Assembly: GCA_017961625.1 (NCBI GenBank)
Contig: JAGCWY010000016.1
Coordinates: 20,857-84,856, forward strand
Length of the DNA stretch: 64,000 nucleotides
Source of the DNA: Ruminococcus sp.
GTDB taxonomy: Bacteria; Bacillota; Clostridia; Oscillospirales; Ruminococcaceae
Reading direction: 5' to 3'
Positions 1 through 9,564 of the stretch are shown here, piece by piece. Numbering within the stretch: position 1 is the stretch's first letter; each line of letters begins with the position of its first letter. The notes beneath the pieces were generated by a model, which worked only from the letters and a program-made list of their open reading frames with translations, made no database searches and was not told the DNA's origin. Made by a program: the position numbers and the translations under genes.

Positions 1-1
1 T

Positions 2-187
2 ACAATTGTTCTCAAATGCCGTGCTGGAATGGCTCAGGGAACCTGTGCAGCGATAGATTCGGTGGAGCATCAGGGTATAGTCGGTACAATTGCAGGTGAT
101 GACACCATTTTTATACTTGTTAGAAGTGAAGCTGACGCTAAAAAGCTCTCAAAGAAATTTCGAAGTGAGCTTTTCCCGAGGAGGTAA
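2..187 (+). CDS. argR: Arginine repressor ArgR, C-terminal fragment
   Basis: The reading frame is open from the left edge to the TAA at 185-187 and gives about 61 residues. They match the C-terminal oligomerisation and arginine-binding domain of ArgR, including the motif GTIAGDDTIFIL, whose paired Asp residues bind arginine in the family. ArgR is a hexameric, arginine-dependent repressor of arginine biosynthesis genes. The N-terminal winged-helix DNA-binding domain lies outside the window. Placement 8 nt before recN is the usual Firmicutes arrangement, and the recN ribosome binding site overlaps the argR 3' end. Confidence 0.88.
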   Translation, partial: TIVLKCRAGMAQGTCAAIDSVEHQGIVGTIAGDDTIFILVRSEADAKKLSKKFRSELFPRR

Positions 188-195
188 GCGTTCAG

Positions 196-1857
196 ATGTT
201 GAAGGAAATATATATCCGAAATCTTGCGGTAATAAAAGAAGCTGTTATCCCTCTTAACGAAAAGCTTAACATATTTACCGGAGAGACCGGTGCCGGAAAA
301 TCGATACTTATCAACGGAATAAATGCCGTTTTAGGTCAGCGATGCACAAAGGATATAGTTCGCACCGGCTGTGATAAGGCTGAAATAACTGCTCTGTTTA
401 CAGAGCTTTCAAAAGATGTATGTCAAAAGCTCGATGAACTCGGTATATCACACGATGGTGAGGAGATTACTGTTACAAGAGAGATAAGTGCTGACGGCGG
501 AAGCGTTTCCCGTATAAATTGTAGAACCGCTCCAGTTTCGCTGCTGAAGGAAATCGGCTCAATGCTTATAAATATTCACGGTCAGCATGACAATCAGATA
601 TTGCTTAACAGTGATAGACATTTGGAGATACTTGATGATTTTGGCGGAGACTTTACGCTACTGAATGATTATAGAGTTACCTTTCGCGAGCTTCAGCAGA
701 CAGCACGGAGACTTGGTGAGCTTAAAAAGCTTGAACAGTCCCGTACTGAAAGAAGTCTATATCTTAATGGGATAATAGATGATATTGGTGAATTAGAGCT
801 AAGTGAGGGCGAGGACGAAGCACTTGAGAGAGAATACATCACAGCCAAGAACTCAGAAAGAACGATAACCGCTGTCAGAAATGCCATTAATGCTATTACA
901 GGTGAGGAAGCCGCTAATGATATGCTTGTATCAGCTGAAACTGAGCTTGCTGTGTTTACAGAAAGTGATTCAAAGCTTAATACACTTTATGAGCGGCTTT
1001 CAGCAGCCGAAATAGAGCTTGCAGATATTGCTTCGGAGCTTGAAAATGTAGCTGAACAGGTAGAGCTTGACGGACAGCGTCTTGAGTATTTAAATGCTCG
1101 TCTTAACAGCATCAACAAGTTAAAGCGTAAATATGCGCTCGACTGCGATGGACTTATAAAGCTTTATGATGATGCTTCTAGAGAAATTATGCAGCTTGAA
1201 GGTTCCGACAGTGAAATAAAAGAGCTTACAGCAAAGAGAGAGCAACTTTTACACAAAGTCACAGAACAGGCTAAAGCACTTTATGACTACCGTGAACATA
1301 TTGCTGAGCATTTTACTCAGCGCGTTACGGCAGAACTAGAGTTTCTCAATATGTCCGGTGTTATCATTAAGGTTAACCACGTAAAAGGCAAACTGACTGT
1401 AAATGGTATGGATTCAGTTGAATTTCTTATTTCCGCAAATAAAGGAGAGGAGCCAAAGCCGATATCAAAGATAGCGTCCGGTGGTGAGCTTTCACGAATC
1501 ATGCTTGCGCTGAAAAGTGTTATTGCTGATAAGGATTCTATTCCGACAATGATATTTGATGAGATTGACACAGGTGTAAGCGGTAAAGCTGCGCAGAAAA
1601 TAGGTATCAAGCTACATGAGATAGGCAGATTGAGACAGGTGATATGTGTGACGCATCTTTCTCAAATCGCTGTTATGGCAGATAATCATCTGCTTATAGA
1701 AAAGCAAGTTGTAGAAGATCGAACGGAAACTCATGTTATTCAGCTTGATCAGGACGGTCGTGTATCTGAGATTGCTCGAATAATGGGAGGCGATGATCCA
1801 AGCAGACTTATGCTTGATAATGCTCGAGCTGAATTGAAAAAAGCATCAGAGCTGTAA
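196..1857 (+). CDS. recN: DNA repair protein RecN
   Basis: RecN is an SMC-like ATPase that acts in recombinational repair of double-strand breaks. The 553-residue product has the Walker A motif GETGAGKS at residues 29-36. A long central part rich in Glu, Leu and Lys (about 150-370) is expected to form the antiparallel coiled coil. The ABC signature SGGELSR lies near residue 430, and Walker B (MIFDEIDTG) near 450. Length is typical for the family. The ATG at 196 follows a GAGGAGG site inside the end of argR. No LexA-type box is visible, and transcription is probably shared with argR. Confidence 0.96.
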   Translation: MLKEIYIRNLAVIKEAVIPLNEKLNIFTGETGAGKSILINGINAVLGQRCTKDIVRTGCDKAEITALFTELSKDVCQKLDELGISHDGEEITVTREISADGGSVSRINCRTAPVSLLKEIGSMLINIHGQHDNQILLNSDRHLEILDDFGGDFTLLNDYRVTFRELQQTARRLGELKKLEQSRTERSLYLNGIIDDIGELELSEGEDEALEREYITAKNSERTITAVRNAINAITGEEAANDMLVSAETELAVFTESDSKLNTLYERLSAAEIELADIASELENVAEQVELDGQRLEYLNARLNSINKLKRKYALDCDGLIKLYDDASREIMQLEGSDSEIKELTAKREQLLHKVTEQAKALYDYREHIAEHFTQRVTAELEFLNMSGVIIKVNHVKGKLTVNGMDSVEFLISANKGEEPKPISKIASGGELSRIMLALKSVIADKDSIPTMIFDEIDTGVSGKAAQKIGIKLHEIGRLRQVICVTHLSQIAVMADNHLLIEKQVVEDRTETHVIQLDQDGRVSEIARIMGGDDPSRLMLDNARAELKKASEL

Positions 1858-1870
1858 TGGAGGCTTAGAT

Positions 1871-2410
1871 TTGAAGATTTATTCAACAAGACATGGGCAG
1901 ACATCATATAACAGGCAGGAGATTATTCTCGGAACGACAGATATCCTGCTTGACAGTACAGGCGAGAAACAGGCAGAAGAGCTTGCAAAACGAATAAATG
2001 ACCTAAATAGTATAGATATTATAATATCATCTCCAATGAAGCGTGCGCTACAGACTTCAAAGGCTATAGCAGATAAATGCGGACTTGATATTATAACGGA
2101 CGAAAGGCTAAGGGAATGGGATTACGGCGAATATGAGGGTAAATCACGTTTTACGGAAGGTTTTGCCGAAAATAAGGTGAATTTCGGAGTAAGAATGGGA
2201 AAAAGCGGTGAGTCGCTGCTTCAGCTTACTCACAGAGTGTATTCTGCACTTGATGATATTATAAAGAATTACAGCGATAAAACAGTTCTTATAGTCAGCC
2301 ACGGTGGAGTGTGCCGTGTTATAGAGACATATTTCAACGATATGACTACAAATATTTTTTCAAACTGGTTTATGGACAACTGCGGACTTATAGAATACAA
2401 TAAAGACTGA
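1871..2410 (+). CDS. Histidine phosphatase family protein (phosphoglycerate mutase-like)
   Basis: The 179-residue product starts with the branch-1 histidine phosphatase signature: TRHGQ at residues 6-10, with His8 as the likely phospho-acceptor. The partner histidine is in VSHGG near residue 144, and SSPMKRALQT carries the usual second arginine. Members act on small phosphorylated metabolites such as phosphoglycerate, alpha-ribazole phosphate or sugar phosphates; the substrate cannot be read from sequence. The start is TTG at 1871, 7 nt after GGAGG (1859-1863); no ATG fits better. It sits 13 nt after recN and 14 nt before the beta-galactosidase, so it is probably in one transcript. Confidence 0.85.
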   Translation: MKIYSTRHGQTSYNRQEIILGTTDILLDSTGEKQAEELAKRINDLNSIDIIISSPMKRALQTSKAIADKCGLDIITDERLREWDYGEYEGKSRFTEGFAENKVNFGVRMGKSGESLLQLTHRVYSALDDIIKNYSDKTVLIVSHGGVCRVIETYFNDMTTNIFSNWFMDNCGLIEYNKD

Positions 2411-2424
2411 CAGGAGGGGATATC

Positions 2425-4389
2425 ATGAGGATAGGCGTTGATTATTATCCTGAACAATGGGACAGGTCTATATGGCAGGCAGATTCGGATCTTATGGCCA
2501 AAACAGGTGTTAAACTTGTACGGCTCGGTGAGTTTTCATGGTCGCGCCTTGAGCCAAGTGACGGACAGTTTGAGTTCCAATGGCTCGATGATGCGATAAG
2601 TACATTCTCACGTCATGCAATAGGCATAGTGCTGTGTACTCCAACAAGTTGTCCACCTCTATGGATGTATGAGACCTATCCAGATATCGCTCAGGTTGGA
2701 CCAGACGGAAGGCGCATACAGACAGGTATAAGAGCTCACAGGTGTATAAATGCGCCTATGTTTCTGTATTATGCAAAGCGTATTACAGAGGCACTAGCAA
2801 AGCGTTACGCCAATAATCCTGCAATTGCAGCATGGCAGATTGATAATGAGATTGAAGCTTATCCGTGTACCTGTGATGTTTGCTGTAATCAATTCAGGGA
2901 TTGGCTAATTGACAAGCACGATACCCTCGAGAATATCAATGCTGCATTTGGAAACAGCGTATGGAGTGGAGAATACAGCGATATTTCACAGATAAAACCA
3001 CCCAATGCATATCCCAAAGCCTGGCAGAATCCTGCTCTTTGCCTCGAATACAGTAGATTTACTTCTGATTCTGTAACAAAGTTCATAAACGATATGTCTT
3101 TGATCATCAAACGCGAGAATCCTAAAGCAAAAGTGACCACTAATATATGCTTTACAGAGAATCAGCCCGATCTTTACAAACTGTATGAAGGACTTGATTT
3201 TGCTGCTTATGACAATTATCCACAGATCACACTTTCATGCGATAAAACTGTTTCACACTCTTTTGAGCTTGATATGATTCGTGGCTTAAAGCAAAAGAAT
3301 TTCTGGATTATGGAACAGTTAAGTGGCCCTACCGGCAGCTGGGCGCCAATGTCTCCTACTCCAAGACCTGGCCAGATAAAAGGTTATGCCATGCAGGCAA
3401 TGGCGCACGGAGCTGATACAGTTATGTTTTTTCGCTGGCGTACAGCGAAAACAGGGGCAGAGATGTTTTGGCACGGTCTTATTGATCACAGTAATGTTCC
3501 ATCACGAAGATTCAATGAGTTTGCAGAGCTTTGTAAGGAAGCTCAGAAGCTCAGTGTAATAGAAACTACGGAGCTTGTATCAGATGTAGCTATATTGTAT
3601 TCACCTGACGCACAGTGGGCATTTAATATACAGCCGCAGACCGAAGGCTTTGAATATCTTGAACAGCTCAGACTCTTCCATTCAGCGTTTGCGCGCTACG
3701 GAGCAAATATTGATATAATAGCTCCCACAGCAGATCTCACGAAGTATAAGGCAGTTATTGCACCTGCATTGTATGTATACGAGAAAAATGCAGCTGAGAA
3801 TATATATCGCTATGTCATCAAGGGCGGTACTCTTGTTATGACAGCGCGTAGCGGTGTAAAGGATCAGTTCAATAATTGTATAATGGAGCCTCTGCCAACT
3901 ATTTTCAGGGAGGTGATAGGTGCAGAGGTGAAAGAATATGACTCTATCGGTATACACGAGCAGAATATAAAGGATTTTGCCGGAAATATATTTAAGTGTC
4001 GACAGTGGTGTGATATCCTTGAGCTCACAACTGCACGAGCTTATGCAGAGTATAAGGATTCCTTCTATAGTGGAAGTCCGGCGGTAAGTATGAATCGTTA
4101 TTGCAGCGGCGTCGCATATTATATTGGAACAGTATGCGACGCGGATTTTTATGAGAGCTTTTCCGGAAATATAATGAAGCAGACAGGAATCCCACGTTTA
4201 AGAGATCTTCCGAACGGAGTAGAGGTCACTACACGTACAAACGGACTTGATGATTATATCTTCTTTTTCAACAATTCGGATAAAGAAGTAGAAATAGAGA
4301 TTCCTAAGGCTATGTTCAGTATTATTGATGGCAGCGACAGGGAAAAACTCAGTTTAAAACCATATGGCATGGAAATTGTCAGAAAGTAG
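2425..4389 (+). CDS. Beta-galactosidase, glycoside hydrolase family 42
   Basis: This 654-residue enzyme begins with the GH42 hallmark GVDYYPEQW. The likely acid/base is Glu142 in WQIDNE and the nucleophile is Glu297 in FWIMEQ. A Cys cluster after the acid/base (YPCTCDVCC) matches the GH42 zinc site. The TIM barrel is followed by the trimerisation domain and a C-terminal beta domain ending near the stop. There is no signal peptide, so it probably hydrolyses imported galactosides (lactose, galacto-oligosaccharides or pectic galactan fragments) in the cytoplasm. AGGAGGGG precedes the ATG. No sugar transporter or regulator sits next to it; its neighbours are housekeeping genes. Confidence 0.93.
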   Translation: MRIGVDYYPEQWDRSIWQADSDLMAKTGVKLVRLGEFSWSRLEPSDGQFEFQWLDDAISTFSRHAIGIVLCTPTSCPPLWMYETYPDIAQVGPDGRRIQTGIRAHRCINAPMFLYYAKRITEALAKRYANNPAIAAWQIDNEIEAYPCTCDVCCNQFRDWLIDKHDTLENINAAFGNSVWSGEYSDISQIKPPNAYPKAWQNPALCLEYSRFTSDSVTKFINDMSLIIKRENPKAKVTTNICFTENQPDLYKLYEGLDFAAYDNYPQITLSCDKTVSHSFELDMIRGLKQKNFWIMEQLSGPTGSWAPMSPTPRPGQIKGYAMQAMAHGADTVMFFRWRTAKTGAEMFWHGLIDHSNVPSRRFNEFAELCKEAQKLSVIETTELVSDVAILYSPDAQWAFNIQPQTEGFEYLEQLRLFHSAFARYGANIDIIAPTADLTKYKAVIAPALYVYEKNAAENIYRYVIKGGTLVMTARSGVKDQFNNCIMEPLPTIFREVIGAEVKEYDSIGIHEQNIKDFAGNIFKCRQWCDILELTTARAYAEYKDSFYSGSPAVSMNRYCSGVAYYIGTVCDADFYESFSGNIMKQTGIPRLRDLPNGVEVTTRTNGLDDYIFFFNNSDKEVEIEIPKAMFSIIDGSDREKLSLKPYGMEIVRK

Positions 4390-4395
4390 GCGTAG

Positions 4396-4830
4396 ATGAG
4401 AATTGTTTTACAGCGTGTTACCTCGGCAAGCGTAAAAGTTAACGGTGAGGTCGTTGGTGAGATTGAAAAAGGCTTTCTTCTGTTGTTAGGAGTTGGACAC
4501 GAAGACACAGAGGATGAATGCCGGAGACTGGCAGATAAAATAATCGGACTTCGTATCTTTTCAGATGAGAACGACAAGATAAATCTTGATCTTGAATCTG
4601 TTGGGGGCTCGATTCTTGTTGTACCGCAATTCACATTGTATGCCGACTGCCGAAAGGGCAACCGACCTAATTTTATACAAGCAGCAAAGCCTGAAAAGGC
4701 AAACGAACTATACGAATATTTTGTAGAATATCTGCGCAGCAAAGGAAAAAATGTTGAAACCGGTTCGTTCGGAGCTGATATGAAGGTAGAACTTCTGAAT
4801 GATGGACCTTTTACTGTTATACTTGAATGA
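4396..4830 (+). CDS. dtd: D-aminoacyl-tRNA deacylase
   Basis: Dtd removes D-amino acids (and glycine from tRNA-Ala) mischarged onto tRNA. The 144-residue length is standard and the start MRIVLQRVTSASV is typical. The two active-site loops are visible: PQFTLYAD near residue 76 (usually SQFTL, so Ser is replaced by Pro while the catalytic Thr is kept) and the cross-subunit cis-proline loop NDGPFT near 135. It begins 6 nt after the beta-galactosidase stop and is followed by a strong terminator, closing the transcript that starts upstream of recN. Confidence 0.95.
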   Translation: MRIVLQRVTSASVKVNGEVVGEIEKGFLLLLGVGHEDTEDECRRLADKIIGLRIFSDENDKINLDLESVGGSILVVPQFTLYADCRKGNRPNFIQAAKPEKANELYEYFVEYLRSKGKNVETGSFGADMKVELLNDGPFTVILE

Positions 4831-4834
4831 TTCA

Positions 4835-4878
4835 AAGCCTGAGAGAAGTGTTTAGGTCGCTTTTCTCAGGCTTTTATA
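4835..4878 (+). terminator. Rho-independent terminator after dtd
   Basis: AGCCTGAGA pairs with TCTCAGGCT across a loop of about 16 nt and is followed by TTTT. It ends the recN-dtd transcript. Confidence 0.8.
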
Positions 4879-4932
4879 TATCTGCGGAATAAAATCAGCG
4901 TTACTGTTAAGAATATTCCTGAGGTGATTTCT

Positions 4933-6543
4933 ATGGTTAGAAAACGTGGAGAAAACGGAGTAATCATACTTACTGGACTTTTTTTTACAGCATTTGTTTT
5001 TATTATTTTTAGGTTTTATACTGTTGCATGGAAACAGGAATATGTTCCGGCTGCAAGTATGGAGCACGCATTTACAGTGGAGATAGGAAAATGTCAGGGA
5101 ACGATTTATGACAGAAATATGGTGCCTATCGTTAATTCTAGAACTATATCGAAAGCAGCTGCCATTCCGGAATTTCTTGACAAAGAAAAAACAGCTGAAT
5201 ATGCAGTTGATAAAGAAGGTTTTTACAGTGAATTTGATATAGGAAAGCCTTTTGTATTTGAATGTAACAGCAAAGCACTTGAATCGGACGGACTTACTAT
5301 TTTTGAAGTCCCAGTAAGATATTCGTCAAATCAGTCTGCAAGGCATATAGTCGGTTATCTATCTGATGATAAGGGGGCGGACGGAATCGAATATGCATAC
5401 GATTCTATACTACGCAACAACTTCCCAGTGAATAGTGTTTCATATACCACTGACGGTTCGGGACATATACTTATCGGTAATGGTAAGAAGGTTTACAGAA
5501 CAAGCGCCTATAAAAACGGTGTTGTTTTAACGATTGATAAGGATATACAGGAAATATGCGAAGAATGCGGAAAAAATATTAATACGGGAGCTATCGTATG
5601 TGCAGATATAAAAAATGGAGATATTCTTGGAATGGCAAGCTTTCCTATATACGATCCAGAAAATATTGAAAAAGCTCTATACGACAAAAAGTGTCCGTTG
5701 ATAAACCGCGCATTATATTCATACAGCGTAGGCTCTGTTTTTAAGCTTGTAACTGCTTCGGCAGCTTTGGAACAGGGATATGGAGGTTTTATTTATGAGT
5801 GTGACGGAAAAACAGATATTGAAGGTAAGATATTCAATTGCCATAAACTTGACGGGCATGGTTTACAGAATATGACTGAGGCAATGACAAATTCGTGTAA
5901 CACTTATTTTATAAATCTTGCGCGATGTCTCGATACTTCAGAATACAGACGACTTGCGAACTATATAGGATTTGGAAGAGAAAGTATTCTTTGTACAGGT
6001 ATAACTGGAACTAGCGGGATCATTCCTACAGAAAAAGAGTTATCCGTACCAGCGGAACTTGCTAACTTTTCATTTGGTCAGGGCAAGCTTACAGCAACAC
6101 CTCTTCAGATTACACAGTTAACATGTGCAATAGCCAATAACGGAGAAATGCCGATATTGAAACTTATCAAAGGATTGACTGCTGACGGCGAAAATATAGG
6201 TTCAAAGAAAAAATCTCTTTTTTCTACAGTAATGAGCAGCGAAACCGCCAAGGAGATTCGTAAAATTATGATCCTTGCTGTAAAGGAGAATGAAGAATCA
6301 AAGGCAAAAAGTATGAAGGTAAGCGTCGGTGCCAAAACTTCGACTGCTCAGACAGGTAAATTCGATGACGAAGGTGAAGAACTGTGTCATGCATGGATAA
6401 CCGGCTTTTTTCCTTCAAATGAACCGAAATACGCTGTGACAGTGCTTATTGAGAACGGTGGATACGGAAACGATGCTGCCGCACCGATATTTAAGGATAT
6501 AGCAGAAAAAATTACTACGCTTGAAAATAACAGGCTTTTTTAA
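4933..6543 (+). CDS. Class B penicillin-binding protein (transpeptidase)
   Basis: A membrane-anchored peptidoglycan transpeptidase of the FtsI/SpoVD/PbpA type. One N-terminal membrane segment (about residues 10-30) is followed by a short dimerisation region with GTIYDRN, then the transpeptidase domain. The nucleophile motif is SVFK (SxxK) and the second motif is SCN (SxN). The third motif reads KTST, where KTGT is expected. A GTG at 4924 is also in frame, but GAGGTG at 4921-4926 is spaced correctly for the ATG at 4933, giving 536 residues. The gene stands alone between a terminator and the alaS leader, outside any division cluster, which fits a monofunctional elongation or sporulation enzyme. 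Confidence 0.88.
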   Translation: MVRKRGENGVIILTGLFFTAFVFIIFRFYTVAWKQEYVPAASMEHAFTVEIGKCQGTIYDRNMVPIVNSRTISKAAAIPEFLDKEKTAEYAVDKEGFYSEFDIGKPFVFECNSKALESDGLTIFEVPVRYSSNQSARHIVGYLSDDKGADGIEYAYDSILRNNFPVNSVSYTTDGSGHILIGNGKKVYRTSAYKNGVVLTIDKDIQEICEECGKNINTGAIVCADIKNGDILGMASFPIYDPENIEKALYDKKCPLINRALYSYSVGSVFKLVTASAALEQGYGGFIYECDGKTDIEGKIFNCHKLDGHGLQNMTEAMTNSCNTYFINLARCLDTSEYRRLANYIGFGRESILCTGITGTSGIIPTEKELSVPAELANFSFGQGKLTATPLQITQLTCAIANNGEMPILKLIKGLTADGENIGSKKKSLFSTVMSSETAKEIRKIMILAVKENEESKAKSMKVSVGAKTSTAQTGKFDDEGEELCHAWITGFFPSNEPKYAVTVLIENGGYGNDAAAPIFKDIAEKITTLENNRLF

Positions 6544-6581
6544 GCTATATAATAAAAAATTAGAAAAATTTGTATAAAGCA

Positions 6582-6610
6582 TTGACATTTTAATTAAACA
6601 GAGGTATAAT
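6582..6610 (+). promoter_or_regulatory. Sigma-A promoter of T-box/alaS
   Basis: TTGACA at 6582-6587 and TATAAT at 6605-6610 are separated by 17 nt. Both hexamers match consensus exactly. Confidence 0.9.
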
Positions 6611-6616
6611 AACAAT

Positions 6617-6832
6617 GTATAGCATTGAAGGGACTGACTGTATATATTATGGTTCAGAGAAAAAGCGGATGGTGCGAGCTTTTCCATGACATACAGGTGC
6701 TACCCCTGAGCTTCTTCGGGAAACCGAGGCGTATTTCTGCGTTAAAGGAGCAAGAGGAGAAAATATAGCTGTTTTCTCAAATATGGGTGGTACCACGAGA
6801 GCCTTCGTCCCATTTGGCGGCGAGGCTTTTTT
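6617..6832 (+). promoter_or_regulatory. Alanine T-box leader (tRNA-Ala sensing) with terminator
   Basis: The 330-nt gap between the PBP gene and alaS holds a T-box riboswitch. The T-box sequence TGGGTGGTACCACGAG is at 6784-6799, and a Stem I element with GGTGCGAGC lies near 6671. A GCT alanine codon at 6699-6701 is the likely specifier. The terminator stem (AGCCT to AGGCT, 6800-6827) is followed by six T residues. In the family, uncharged tRNA pairs with the specifier and with the T-box bulge (TGGT here), stabilising an antiterminator. alaS is therefore induced when charged tRNA-Ala falls. The specifier position is inferred, not folded. Confidence 0.9.
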
Positions 6833-6873
6833 GTATTGCTAAGTTTTATTTTTTTATTAAAGGAGATTTATTT

Positions 6874-9507
6874 ATGCAGTGGACAGGTCTAAATGATCTA
6901 CGTGAAAAGTATCTATCTTTTTTTGAAAGCAAGGATCATACCAGAATGGCAAGCGCGTCGCTTGTTCCTCAGGGAGATAAGAGTCTCCTTCTTATCAATT
7001 CGGGTATGGCTCCTCTTAAGAAGTTTTTCCTTGGACAGGCTACACCTCCAAATAAGAGAGTTACAACCTGTCAGAAGTGTATAAGAACTCCTGATATTGA
7101 AAGTGTTGGTAAAACTGCACGTCACGGTACATATTTTGAAATGCTTGGTAACTTCTCATTCGGCGACTACTTTAAGACTGAAGCTATTGAATGGGCATGG
7201 GAATTCCTTACCAAAACTCTTGCTATCCCGCCGGAGAAGCTTTGGATAACTATTTTTGAGAGCGATGACGAAGCAGAGCAGATTTGGGAAAAGAATATTG
7301 GTATCCCTCATGACAGGATAATTCGTCTTGGTAAAAAAGATAATTTCTGGGAACACGGCTCGGGTCCTTGCGGTCCTTGTTCAGAGATACACTTTGACCG
7401 CGGCGAGGCATACGGTCCTTTTGATAGTTTTGAGCAGGCAAGTGACTGCGACAGAGTAATTGAGATATGGAATCTCGTTTTTAGCCAGTTCGACAGTGAT
7501 GGCGAAGGTCACTATGCTGAGATGAAGAATAAGAACATAGATACTGGCATGGGACTTGAGAGACTTGCCTGTGTTATGCAAGGCGTTGATAACATCTTCG
7601 AGGTTGATACTGTTCAGAACATAATGAAGCATATATCTTCCATAGCAGGCATTGAGTACAAGAAGGACGCAAAGAAGGATGTATCTCTCCGAGTTATCAC
7701 AGACCATATAAGAAGCACTACATTCATGGTTGGTGACGGTATACTTCCTTCTAACGAGGGACGCGGATATGTTCTTCGTCGTCTTCTGAGAAGAGCTGCA
7801 CGTCACGGCAGACTTTTAGGTGTTAAGAGACCTTTTCTTACAGAGGTTTGCGATACAGTTATAAAAGAAAATGCAAACGCATATCCAGAACTCGCTGAAA
7901 AGCGCGATTATATCAAGAAGATAATCAGTGTTGAGGAAGAAGCTTTTGCAAAGACTATAGATAAAGGTACTGAGCTTCTTAATCAGTTTACGGAAAAGCT
8001 TACAGCAGAAGGAGGAAAGGTTCTTTCAGGCGACGATGCATTCAAGCTCTCAGATACTTATGGATTCCCGATTGATCTTACCGAAGAAATATGTGAAGAA
8101 AAGGGCTTTAGCGTTGACCGCGACCGCTTTACTGAGCTTGCAAAGGAGCAAAGAGCGAGAGCAAAGGCGGATCATGCAGCAAAGGCTGGTTCTTCGTGGG
8201 CTGATAACAGTATAAAGGTCGATGCTCCTTCTACTGTTTTTACTGGTTATACAGACTTTGAGGCAAACGATGCTGAGGTACTTGCGATATATAAGAACGG
8301 AATAGAGGTTGAAACTGCAGTTGAGGGCGACGATGTTGTTATAGTTCTTGATGTTACGCCTTTCTATGCTGAGAGTGGCGGACAGGTTGGTGATACCGGA
8401 ATGCTTATAAAAGGTGCAAATATAGCCTCTGTTGATGATACTATCAAATCCGAAGGACACTTCCTCCATATAGCTACTGTTGAACAGGGAAGTATTTCAA
8501 AAGGAGACAAGGTACTTGCACAGATTGAAAAGGATCGAAGAATGGCTATAATGCGCAATCATACTACGGCACACCTTCTTCAGCACGCCCTCAGGATCGT
8601 ACTTGGCGATCACGTTCATCAGGCAGGTCAGCTTGTTAATGAAAAGGCTTGCCGTTTTGACTTCAATCATTTTAGTGCACTGACGGATGAAGAAATAGCT
8701 AAGGTTGAAGATATCGTCAATTCGGAGATCATGGCTGCATTCCCAGTAACTATGCAAGAAATGCCTATAGAAGAAGCAAGGAAGCTTGGAGCAATGGCAC
8801 TCTTTGGTGAGAAATATGGCAATACTGTAAGAGTTGTTACTGCTGATAAATCTGTGGAGTTCTGTGGTGGTACACATATTTCCAATTCAGCTCAGATAGG
8901 TCTTTTTAAGATAGTTTCCGAAAGCTCTGTAGCCGCTGGAGTAAGACGTATAGAAGCTGTTACGGGTAAAGGTGTTCTTGAACTTATGAATAGTTTTAAA
9001 GATACAATAATCCGTTCTGCAAAGGCACTGAAGCTTGCGAATATAAATGAGCTTCCGGAAAAGTGTGCTTCTCTTGCTTTAGAATCAAAGGAAAAGGATA
9101 AGAAGCTTGAAAGTCTTACACAGCAGATAGCAAATTCCAAAACTGCTGCTCTCTTTGACAACGCTAAGGAGGTCGGCGGTATAAAAATTGTTTCTGCTCG
9201 TATGGATGGTTCGACTCCCGACGCACTTAGAAAGCTTGGAGATAGTGTAAAGGACAAGAGCGAAGCTATAATTGCTCTATTTGCAGGAACACTTGGTGAA
9301 AAAGGTACTTTCTACTGTGTATGTACAAAAGAAGCAGTTGCAAAGGGTGCTAATGCAGGAAGTATAGTTCGTGAGATTGCTGCTGTTACAGGCGGCAAAG
9401 GCGGCGGAAAGCCTGACGGCGCTATGGCTGGTGCTGGAGATATAGCTAAGATTGACGAAGCTATGACAAAATTTGAAGATATTGTTTCTGCAACAATAAA
9501 AAAGTAA
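6874..9507 (+). CDS. alaS: Alanyl-tRNA synthetase
   Basis: Class II synthetase that charges tRNA-Ala. The product from the ATG at 6874 is 877 residues. The frame stays open upstream to 6787, but that stretch is the T-box terminator, and AGGAGATT sits just before 6874. It begins with the typical catalytic core (LREKYLSFFESKDHT, with GTYFEMLGNFSFGDY further in), followed by the editing domain. HTTAHLLQH near 562 and CGGTH near 663 provide the zinc-binding His and Cys residues that clear Ser- and Gly-tRNA-Ala. A C-terminal DHHA1/C-Ala domain carries GGKGGGKPDGA near 839. Control is by the T-box leader. Confidence 0.98.
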   Translation: MQWTGLNDLREKYLSFFESKDHTRMASASLVPQGDKSLLLINSGMAPLKKFFLGQATPPNKRVTTCQKCIRTPDIESVGKTARHGTYFEMLGNFSFGDYFKTEAIEWAWEFLTKTLAIPPEKLWITIFESDDEAEQIWEKNIGIPHDRIIRLGKKDNFWEHGSGPCGPCSEIHFDRGEAYGPFDSFEQASDCDRVIEIWNLVFSQFDSDGEGHYAEMKNKNIDTGMGLERLACVMQGVDNIFEVDTVQNIMKHISSIAGIEYKKDAKKDVSLRVITDHIRSTTFMVGDGILPSNEGRGYVLRRLLRRAARHGRLLGVKRPFLTEVCDTVIKENANAYPELAEKRDYIKKIISVEEEAFAKTIDKGTELLNQFTEKLTAEGGKVLSGDDAFKLSDTYGFPIDLTEEICEEKGFSVDRDRFTELAKEQRARAKADHAAKAGSSWADNSIKVDAPSTVFTGYTDFEANDAEVLAIYKNGIEVETAVEGDDVVIVLDVTPFYAESGGQVGDTGMLIKGANIASVDDTIKSEGHFLHIATVEQGSISKGDKVLAQIEKDRRMAIMRNHTTAHLLQHALRIVLGDHVHQAGQLVNEKACRFDFNHFSALTDEEIAKVEDIVNSEIMAAFPVTMQEMPIEEARKLGAMALFGEKYGNTVRVVTADKSVEFCGGTHISNSAQIGLFKIVSESSVAAGVRRIEAVTGKGVLELMNSFKDTIIRSAKALKLANINELPEKCASLALESKEKDKKLESLTQQIANSKTAALFDNAKEVGGIKIVSARMDGSTPDALRKLGDSVKDKSEAIIALFAGTLGEKGTFYCVCTKEAVAKGANAGSIVREIAAVTGGKGGGKPDGAMAGAGDIAKIDEAMTKFEDIVSATIKK

Positions 9508-9564
9508 TATAACGGGTAGCTTTGACTACCCTCTGATAAATATGGATAATAAAGGAGAATCACT

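Noticed and set aside
4254..4835. Minus-strand 193-codon open frame opposite dtd
   Set aside because: It is antisense to two well-supported genes and has a low-complexity, Ser-rich translation typical of shadow frames.
6787..6873. In-frame 29-codon N-terminal extension of AlaS
   Set aside because: It is translated from the T-box terminator; the ATG at 6874 has its own ribosome binding site and gives the standard N-terminus.
9514..9530. Terminator after alaS
   Set aside because: The GGGTAG/CTACCC stem is only 6 bp and no T-run follows.
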